Source: Synechococcaceae bacterium WB4_1_0192
GTDB lineage: Bacteria; Cyanobacteriota; Cyanobacteriia; PCC-6307; Cyanobiaceae
DNA: 5,734 bases
Assembly (NCBI GenBank): GCA_009926195.1
Contig: RFPK01000131.1
Span: 1 to 5,734, forward strand
Direction of reading: 5' to 3'
The translations under genes were made by a program, and so were the position numbers. Under the pieces are notes generated by a model. The model made no database searches. It was not told the origin of the DNA and saw only the letters and a list, made by a program, of their open reading frames with translations. Of the stretch, positions 1 to 4,656 are shown piece by piece (the stretch's first letter is position 1; the number at the start of each line of letters is the position of its first letter).

Positions 1-1
1 A

Positions 2-433
2 GCAGCCGGCCGGCTGCTGCTCTCGAAGCTGCTGCTGGTGGTGGTGCTGGTGCTGGCCGGCGTGCTCGCGATGCTGCTGGGCAGCGGCCTGGGGAGCCTC
101 AACACTGCCCTGGCCACGCTGCCGCTGCTGGTGTTCACCATCTTCTATGTGTGGCTGCTGGTGAACCAGAAGTTCCTGATCCAGCTCAGCCTGTTCGGCG
201 TGCGGCGGCCGCTGGACGTGCTGCAGTCGGGCGTGGCCGGTGTGAACCCGAGCTGGTGGGTGGTGCTGTGGCTGGTGATCGTGGAGAGCGTGATCCATGG
301 CATTGCCCTGCTGTTCAGCTACGGCGGCCTGTTCGTGATCCTGCCGGTGATGGTCTGCATCGGCGCGGCGGCCTACCGCCAGCTGTTCGGCTGCCAGGAC
401 CACACCGGCCTGCTGCGCGAGCCCCAGGGCTGA
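2..433 (+). CDS. Multi-pass membrane protein, C-terminal part (5' end outside window)
   Basis: The frame is open from the left edge to TGA at 431-433, giving 143 residues. A GTG at position 38 could be a start, but the frame continues upstream with membrane-like sequence, so I read this as the tail of a longer protein. It holds about three to four hydrophobic segments separated by short polar stretches, one of them containing FGVRRPLDVLQSG. The end (a glycine-rich turn, then LFVILPVMVCIGAAAYRQLFG) has the same arrangement as the end of the minus-strand membrane protein at 3010-3684 (GLGALVVVPMLTFYIQ, then NVAYNKG). By inference both belong to one loose family of bacterial multi-pass proteins of unknown function. 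It converges on rsmH, with 25 bases between the two stop codons. No catalytic motif is visible, so no function is assigned. Confidence 0.75.
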   Translation, partial: AAGRLLLSKLLLVVVLVLAGVLAMLLGSGLGSLNTALATLPLLVFTIFYVWLLVNQKFLIQLSLFGVRRPLDVLQSGVAGVNPSWWVVLWLVIVESVIHGIALLFSYGGLFVILPVMVCIGAAAYRQLFGCQDHTGLLREPQG

Positions 434-458
434 GACGGCCAGATCTGGCGCATCGGGC

Positions 459-1376
459 TCAATCGCAGCGGCGGGCGATGCGCAGCCTGGCGCTGCGGGC
501 GCGGGGATTGGCGTCGCTCTCCTCCGCGCTGGCCTGCACCGCCTTGCGGGTCACGCGCTGCAGCCGCTCATCCGCGAGGAAGGCCGTCTTGACGCGCCGA
601 TCTTCCAGCGAATGGAAGCTGATCACGCCGAACAGCCCGCCGGGCAGCAGCCAATCCGGGGCGGAAGCCAGCAACCGATCCAGCACGCCCAGCTCGTCGT
701 TGACGGCGATGCGCAGGGCCTGGAAGCTGCGGGTGGCCGGATGGATGCGGCCGCGCCGCGCCTGGGGCGGATAGCAACCGGCGATCACGTAGGCCAGCTC
801 GGCGGTGGTGCGGGGCTGCTCCGGATCACTCCAGGGCCCGTGCTCCTTGATGCGGCGGGCGATCCGCCGCGACAGGCGCTCCTCGCCATAGGCATAGATC
901 AGATCGGCCAGCGCGGTCTCCTCGAGCCGATCGATCAGCTGGGCAGCCGTCTCGCCGGCCGTGGGGTTCATGCGCATGTCGAGCGGCCCCTCCAGCCGGA
1001 AGCTGAAGCCGCGCTGCGCCACGTCCAGCTGCGGGCTGCTCACGCCCAGATCAGCCAGCACCGCCAGCACCGGCTCGCGGGGGGTGTAATCGGCGAAGTT
1101 GGTGGCCACGATCGCCGCCCGATCGCCGTAGGGCGCCAGCCGCTCGGCCGCCGCGGCGCGGGCGGTGGGGTCCTGATCCAGGCCGATCAGGCGCAGGCCG
1201 GGGTGCGCCTCCAGCAGCAGGGCGCTGTGGCCGCCGCCACCGAGGGTGCAATCGATCAGCAGGCCCCCGCCGCGCTGCTCCAGCAGCGGCGCCAGCTCGG
1301 CGAAACCGGCCAGCACCGGCTCCGCCAGCACCGGCACATGCGCAAACCCCTGCACGCTGCTGCCGCCGCTTTCCAT
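459..1376 (-). CDS. rsmH: 16S rRNA (cytosine(1402)-N4)-methyltransferase RsmH
   Basis: RsmH (formerly MraW) uses S-adenosylmethionine to methylate N4 of C1402 in the decoding centre of 16S rRNA, acting in the cytoplasm on the small subunit. The 305-residue product has the family landmarks in order: HVPVLAEPVL (13-22), the SAM-binding loop DCTLGGGGH (42-50), the acidic end of the next strand GLDQDP (65-70), LADLGVSSPQLD (107-118), RGFSFRLEGPLDMRM (122-136), NDELGVLDRLL (226-236), ISFHSLEDR (252-260) and a basic NPRARSARLR tail. The length is close to the roughly 310 residues usual for the family. The frame is open upstream to 1811, but that extension would cover ndhH. ATG at 1374-1376 has GAGG 8 bases upstream and sits just before the conserved HVPVL block, so it is the chosen start. 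It is divergent from ndhH. Here it lies apart from the dcw cell-division cluster, at least within this window. Confidence 0.96.
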   Translation of the reverse strand: MESGGSSVQGFAHVPVLAEPVLAGFAELAPLLEQRGGGLLIDCTLGGGGHSALLLEAHPGLRLIGLDQDPTARAAAAERLAPYGDRAAIVATNFADYTPREPVLAVLADLGVSSPQLDVAQRGFSFRLEGPLDMRMNPTAGETAAQLIDRLEETALADLIYAYGEERLSRRIARRIKEHGPWSDPEQPRTTAELAYVIAGCYPPQARRGRIHPATRSFQALRIAVNDELGVLDRLLASAPDWLLPGGLFGVISFHSLEDRRVKTAFLADERLQRVTRKAVQASAEESDANPRARSARLRIARRCD

Positions 1377-1384
1377 GGCGCCAT

Positions 1385-1388
1385 CCTC
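1385..1388 (-). promoter_or_regulatory. Ribosome binding site of rsmH
   Basis: GAGG on the minus strand lies 8 bases upstream of the ATG at 1374-1376. It supports this start over the longer open frame that runs into ndhH. Confidence 0.6.
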
Positions 1389-1407
1389 GCGCCAGGCCTG
1401 CGGCCGG

Positions 1408-1439
1408 CTGACTGAGACGCCGCCCGGCCTCCCTAGGAT
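1408..1439 (+). promoter_or_regulatory. Possible promoter of ndhH
   Basis: TAGGAT at 1434-1439 resembles a sigma-70 -10 box (4 of 6 to TATAAT). It would place transcription start near 1446, giving a short leader of about 24 bases before the ndhH ATG. The best -35-like hexamer, CTGACT at 1408-1413, is about 20 bases upstream, longer than the usual 17, so it may not be used. The 93-base gap between rsmH and ndhH must hold both promoters. No clear Shine-Dalgarno sequence precedes ndhH, which is common in cyanobacteria. Confidence 0.3.
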
Positions 1440-1469
1440 GCCCCCGCCGATGCTGCCGTTCGGGCCGCC

Positions 1470-2654
1470 ATGACCCAGCTCGAGACCCGCACAGAGCCGA
1501 TGGTGGTCAACTTCGGCCCCCATCACCCCTCGATGCACGGGGTGCTGCGGCTGGTGGTGACCCTCGACGGCGAGGACGTGGTGGACTGCGAGCCGGTGAT
1601 CGGCTACCTGCACCGCGGCATGGAGAAGATCGCCGAGAACCGCACGAACGTGATGTTCGTGCCCTACGTGAGCCGCATGGATTACGCGGCCGGCATGTTC
1701 TACGAGGCGATCGTGGTGAATGCCCCCGAGCGCCTGGCCGATGTGCCGGTGCCCAAGCGCGCCAGCTACATCCGCGTGCTGATGCTGGAGCTGAACCGCA
1801 TCGCCAACCACCTGCTCTGGCTGGGCCCGTTCCTGGCCGACGTGGGTGCGCAGACGCCGTTCTTCTACATCTTCCGTGAGCGGGAGATGATCTACGACCT
1901 CTGGGAAGCGGCCACCGGCCAGCGCCTGATCAACAACAACTACTTCCGCATCGGCGGCGTGGCAGCCGATCTGCCCTACGGCTGGCTGGAGAAGTGCCTC
2001 GACTTCTGCGATTGGTTCGGCCCCAAGATCGATGAATACGAGAAGCTGATCACCAACAACCCGATCTTCCGCAAGCGCATCGAGGGCCTGGGCGTGATCA
2101 CACGCGAGCAGGCGATCAACTGGAGCCTCTCCGGCCCGATGCTGCGCGCCTCAGGCGTGCCCTGGGACCTGCGCAAGGTGGATCACTACGAGTGCTACGA
2201 CGACTTCGACTGGGACGTGGCCTGGCAGAACGAGGGCGACTGCTACGCCCGCTACCGCGTGCGCATCCAGGAAATGCGCGAATCCCTGAAGATCCTGCGC
2301 CAGGCCTGCGCCATGATCCCCGGCGGCCCCACCGAGAACCTCGAAGCGCGGCGCATGGCCGAGGGCAAGGGCAGCGAGTTCGCCGGTTTCGATTACCAGA
2401 TCGTGGCCAAGAAGGTGGCGCCCACCTTCAAGATCCCCGGCGGCGAGCTCTACACCCGCCTCGAATCCGGCAAGGGCGAGATCGGCGTGTTCATCCAGGG
2501 CAACGACGACGTGACCCCCTGGCGCTTCAAGATCCGCGCCGCTGATTTCAGCAACCTCCAGATCCTGCCCCACATCCTCAAGGGGGCCAAGGTGGCCGAT
2601 ATCATGGCGATTCTCGGCTCGATCGACGTGATCATGGGGTCGGTGGACCGGTGA
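1470..2654 (+). CDS. ndhH: NAD(P)H-quinone oxidoreductase (NDH-1) subunit H
   Basis: NdhH is the cyanobacterial counterpart of the complex I 49-kDa/NuoD/Nqo4 subunit. It sits in the peripheral arm of thylakoid NDH-1, helps form the plastoquinone site and takes part in respiration, cyclic electron flow around photosystem I and CO2 uptake. The 394-residue product is full length. It shows GPHHPSMHG (16-24), GYLHRGMEK (45-53), RMDY (69-72), GAQTPFFYIFREREM, LSGPMLRASG and the C-terminal IMGSVDR. By family alignment from memory, His23 and Tyr72 match the quinone-headgroup residues of the 49-kDa subunit (bovine His59 and Tyr108); the 49-residue spacing is the same. The ATG at 1470 gives the normal short N-terminus, MTQLETRTEP. 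The stop overlaps the start of the next gene. No frameshift or missing block is seen. Confidence 0.98.
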   Translation: MTQLETRTEPMVVNFGPHHPSMHGVLRLVVTLDGEDVVDCEPVIGYLHRGMEKIAENRTNVMFVPYVSRMDYAAGMFYEAIVVNAPERLADVPVPKRASYIRVLMLELNRIANHLLWLGPFLADVGAQTPFFYIFREREMIYDLWEAATGQRLINNNYFRIGGVAADLPYGWLEKCLDFCDWFGPKIDEYEKLITNNPIFRKRIEGLGVITREQAINWSLSGPMLRASGVPWDLRKVDHYECYDDFDWDVAWQNEGDCYARYRVRIQEMRESLKILRQACAMIPGGPTENLEARRMAEGKGSEFAGFDYQIVAKKVAPTFKIPGGELYTRLESGKGEIGVFIQGNDDVTPWRFKIRAADFSNLQILPHILKGAKVADIMAILGSIDVIMGSVDR

Positions 2655-2971
2655 AACGGCGCGCCCGCCTCTGGGCGCAGCTGCGTCAGGCGGGCTTCCT
2701 GCTGCCGACCGGGCTCACGGGCTACCTCTGGCTCAAGGGGCTGCATCCGGATCTGCCGGGCCTGAGCTGCCCGCTGCGGCGGCTCACCGGCATCCCCTGC
2801 CCGGGCTGCTTCCTCACCCGCGCCACCAGCGCCGCCCTGATCGGCGACCTGCCGGGCTCGATCACGCTGCACGCCTTCGGTCCGCTGGCGGCCGGCGCCC
2901 TGGTGTGGTGGTGCCTGAGCTTCGGGCTGGGGGTGCGGGGGTTTCCCGCCTTCCCGGCGCTTGGGGCCTGA
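2651..2971 (+). CDS. Small DUF2752-type membrane protein
   Basis: This 106-residue protein of unknown function begins with GTG at 2651. The GTGA overlap with the ndhH stop implies co-transcription and translational coupling. The signature stretch of DUF2752 is present: CPLRRLTGIPCPGC (40-53) followed by FLTRA (54-58), then GDLPGSITLHAFGPL. The three cysteines Cys40, Cys50 and Cys53 are the typical set. The family usually has Gly after the last Cys (CPGCGLTRA), but here it is Phe54. One hydrophobic stretch precedes the motif (about 14-29) and another follows it (about 74-93), so it is probably an inner- or thylakoid-membrane protein. The C-terminus is short and Pro/Gly-rich. The role is unknown; the cysteines could bind metal or form disulfides, which is inference only. 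Confidence 0.85.
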   Translation: MKRRARLWAQLRQAGFLLPTGLTGYLWLKGLHPDLPGLSCPLRRLTGIPCPGCFLTRATSAALIGDLPGSITLHAFGPLAAGALVWWCLSFGLGVRGFPAFPALGA

Positions 2972-3009
2972 TGCCGCGTCCTGTCACCAGGCCCTGAAGC
3001 TGCAACCGC

Positions 3010-3684
3010 TCAGCTGATCACGCCTTTGTTGTAGGCGACGTTCTGGATGTAGAAGGTGAGCATCGGCACCACCACCAGAGCGCCGAGGCCGCAGGTGCAG
3101 AGGGCGATGATGCCGCCAACGAGGCCGGCAAGGATCTGAATCCCAACGAAACTCATCCCGTGGGGCGAGCGATACACCGCCTGGAACGAGGCCCCCAGTG
3201 CATCAACGATCGACTGATCCGTTGCGAAGACGCGGTTGACATAGACGGGCATCACCAGAGCGACGGCAATGCCCGGCAGGATGCAGAACAGGTAGCCAAG
3301 GCTCATCACCAGAGTGAAGAGAATGCCGGCCAGCAGATAGCGCATCGGCCGACGCATCAGCGCTGCGAAGGCACCCTGCACCGTGATCACTTCACCGGTC
3401 TCGTAATAGAGAGCGGGCACAGCAATGAACAGCACACCCACCAGGCTGCTGAGCACAGCGAACGGCAGAGAAGCCAGATAACCGAGGATCTGGGCCAGGG
3501 CGGTGCCGGTGCTGTCCGTGGCGATGCCCATCCCCATCAGGGTGATCACCATGTTGACCACCACGCTGAGGCCGTACAGCACACCACCGGCGATCCAGAT
3601 CAGGATCAACGTCGGCACATGGGCCAGCAGCGCTTCCCAGGCGCGATTGAGCGTGGGCTGTTCGTAGGCGCTTGGGGCGGCCAT
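3010..3684 (-). CDS. Multi-pass membrane protein of unknown function
   Basis: The product is 224 residues from ATG at 3682-3684. The frame is open further upstream to 3825, but that extension is Arg/Gln-rich and overlaps the divergent thioesterase gene. The chosen start gives the sensible N-terminus MAAPSAYEQP followed by an amphipathic LNRAWEALLAHVPT. I see no Shine-Dalgarno sequence before it. Hydrophobic segments lie at about 24-50, 66-92, 116-150 (possibly two passes) and 177-214. The loop after 150 (VNRVFATDQSIVDALGASFQAV) and the ending CTCGLGALVVVPML then NVAYNKG are typical of a broad group of bacterial integral membrane proteins (DUF4013/BPSS1780-like in style; family name not verified). 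It converges on the DUF2752 gene, with 38 bases between stops, and is divergent from the thioesterase. No enzymatic motif is seen. Confidence 0.85.
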   Translation of the reverse strand: MAAPSAYEQPTLNRAWEALLAHVPTLILIWIAGGVLYGLSVVVNMVITLMGMGIATDSTGTALAQILGYLASLPFAVLSSLVGVLFIAVPALYYETGEVITVQGAFAALMRRPMRYLLAGILFTLVMSLGYLFCILPGIAVALVMPVYVNRVFATDQSIVDALGASFQAVYRSPHGMSFVGIQILAGLVGGIIALCTCGLGALVVVPMLTFYIQNVAYNKGVIS

Positions 3685-3772
3685 CGATGGCGAGCAAACT
3701 GGCGCCAATAGTGGCAGCCATCGCGCCAGGCCACAACCACCCTGCCACCGCCGCAATCGGCCCGCCACGACC

Positions 3773-4225
3773 ATGACGCCTGACGACTGGCTGCTGCTCT
3801 GCCGCAGCGTGCGCTTCGGCGACACCGACGCCGCCGGCGTGATGCACTTCCCGCGGCTGTTCAGCTGGTGCCACGAGGCCTATGAGGAGAGCCTGGAGCG
3901 CTTTGGTCTAACCGCGGCCGAGATCTTTCCCCGGCCTGAGCACAGCCCGGCCGTGGCCCTGCCGGTGGTGCACTGCAGCGCCGACTATCAGCGCCCGCTG
4001 GCCTGTGGCGATGCGCTGACCATCGCGCTGCGGCCGGAGCGGATCGACCCCGGCTGCTTCGAACTGCACTACCGCTTCAGCCGCAGCGGCGAGGCGGTGG
4101 CCCAGGCGCTCACGCGCCACCTGGCGATCGACAGCCTCAGCCGCCGGCGCTGCGCCCTGCCGGCGGGGATCCAGCGCTGGCTGGAAGCGTCGGGGCTGGG
4201 ACGCGGCGTGACACCGCTGCCTTAG
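3773..4225 (+). CDS. Hotdog thioesterase, probable 1,4-dihydroxy-2-naphthoyl-CoA hydrolase
   Basis: The 150-residue product has the 4-hydroxybenzoyl-CoA thioesterase type of hotdog fold. FGDTDAAGVMHF (15-26) holds the likely catalytic Asp19. The helix FPRLFSWCHEAYEESLERFG follows (26-45), then SADYQRPLACGDAL (69-82), a conserved block of this family. In cyanobacteria the close family member (Slr0204 type) hydrolyses 1,4-dihydroxy-2-naphthoyl-CoA in phylloquinone (vitamin K1) synthesis, supplying the quinone of photosystem I. That substrate is inferred from family resemblance, and another acyl-CoA is possible. The ATG at 3773 lies 88 bases from the divergent membrane-protein start, so the gap probably holds its promoter. 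The last 89 bases are overlapped on the other strand by the 4137-4385 frame. No other phylloquinone gene is visible in the window. Confidence 0.88.
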   Translation: MTPDDWLLLCRSVRFGDTDAAGVMHFPRLFSWCHEAYEESLERFGLTAAEIFPRPEHSPAVALPVVHCSADYQRPLACGDALTIALRPERIDPGCFELHYRFSRSGEAVAQALTRHLAIDSLSRRRCALPAGIQRWLEASGLGRGVTPLP

Positions 4226-4385
4226 GCGCCTGGCGCAGAGCCCAGAACAGCGCCACCAGTTGCAGTGGCAACAGGCTGACCTGCACCGCCAGTGGATGCC
4301 AACCATCGCTCGGCACGGTCGAGAAAACAGCGCAACTGGCCAGGGCGGCCGCGGCGAGCAGCAGCAGCGACGGCTTCAGAACCAC
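4137..4385 (-). CDS. Possible short lipoprotein or two-pass membrane protein
   Basis: This is an 82-residue frame that I do not recognise. Its ATG at 4383-4385 lies inside the end of the TM2 gene (10-base overlap), the arrangement of a coupled downstream gene. The start MVLKPSLLLLAAAALASC looks like a signal peptide with a lipobox-like LASC at 15-18. A second hydrophobic stretch, VQVSLLPLQLVALFWAL (about 34-50), would make it a two-pass membrane protein instead. Residues 1 to about 53 lie in DNA not used by another gene. The remaining Ala/Pro/Arg-rich tail is antisense to the end of the thioesterase gene and may be read-through of an eroded stop. Evidence for it being real: the coupled start and coherent hydrophobic pattern. 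Evidence against: the 89-base overlap and lack of a recognised family. Confidence 0.45.
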   Translation of the reverse strand: MVLKPSLLLLAAAALASCAVFSTVPSDGWHPLAVQVSLLPLQLVALFWALRQAPKAAVSRRVPAPTLPASAGSPPAGRSAGG

Positions 4386-4588
4386 TCGCGGCTGCTGTCG
4401 ATGTAGGTGGCCTCGAACTCCTCGGGACTCTTGGTGAGGTAGATGATGCCCTCGATCAGGCCGATCACGCTCATCACGAAACTGGCGACGCCACAGGTGA
4501 CCACCCCTCCCGCCAGGGTGATCACAAGCATGATCACGCCGGGTGTGCTGTAGCCGAGCACGAACTTGTGCACACCGAAACTGGCCAC
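4376..4588 (-). CDS. TM2-domain membrane protein, apparently N-terminally truncated
   Basis: TM2 proteins are small two-helix membrane proteins of unknown function. The 70-residue reading from GTG at 4586-4588 has the family signature FGVHKFVLGY (4-13), the second hydrophobic segment GVIMLVITLAGGVVTCGVASFVMSVIGLIEGIIYL, and the usual ending LTKSPEEFEATY then REWF. Family members normally have a complete first helix (about 20-25 residues, ending in a Gly-rich turn) before the FGxHKF motif. Here the frame can extend back only ten codons, to a stop at 4619-4621. Those codons encode a polar, Gln-rich stretch (PQAQSQQGAQ) that is part of a 25-base inverted repeat. The first helix therefore seems lost, and the gene may be a broken remnant. 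AAGG lies 7 bases before the GTG and could act as a ribosome site. Its stop overlaps the start of the downstream 82-residue frame. Confidence 0.75.
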   Translation of the reverse strand: MASFGVHKFVLGYSTPGVIMLVITLAGGVVTCGVASFVMSVIGLIEGIIYLTKSPEEFEATYIDSSREWF

Positions 4589-4656
4589 CTGGGCGCCTTG
4601 CTGGGACTGGGCCTGGGGCTACCGGCCCTGGCCCAGCAAGGCGCCCAGGTGGCCAG
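4581..4656. repeat. Perfect 25-base inverted repeat with 26-base spacer
   Basis: Positions 4581-4605 are the exact reverse complement of 4632-4656. The spacer 4606-4631 adds another 5-base pairing (GGGCC at 4609-4613 with GGCCC at 4624-4628). The right arm codes QQGAQVAS in the plus-strand gene. The left arm, read on the minus strand, codes the same residues directly before the TM2 motif FGVHKF. Pairing stops abruptly outside the arms (4580 A against 4657 C). It lies between two divergent starts, so it is not placed as a terminator. It looks like a foldback duplication or a chimera joint. Confidence 0.93.

Noticed and set aside
438..449. GCCAGATCTGGC palindrome between the converging stops of the first gene and rsmH, as a terminator
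   Set aside because: It allows only a 4-base stem with a GATC loop and is not followed by a T-run on either strand.
151..774. 207-residue plus-strand frame across the first membrane gene and the end of rsmH
   Set aside because: It lies in another frame of a coherent membrane protein and then antisense to rsmH. It is Arg/Pro/Ser-rich with no recognisable domain.
612..1415. 267-residue plus-strand frame opposite rsmH
   Set aside because: It is antisense to a clear, full-length RsmH. Its composition (Gln, Gly, Arg, Ala, His rich, no motif) is what a GC-rich gene gives when read on the other strand.
2151..2872. Long minus-strand frames opposite ndhH and the DUF2752 gene
   Set aside because: NdhH is continuous and conserved on the plus strand here. 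The opposite frames are shadows caused by high GC at third codon positions.
2998..3015. AGCTG/CAGCT pairing between the DUF2752 and membrane-protein stops, as a terminator
   Set aside because: A 5-base stem with an 8-base loop and no T-run is too weak to call.
4226..4597. Plus-strand frame stays open from the thioesterase stop into the long gene, suggesting readthrough
   Set aside because: The stretch between has no ATG in frame, lacks coherent protein character and is antisense to the TM2 gene. Long open frames are expected by chance at this GC content.
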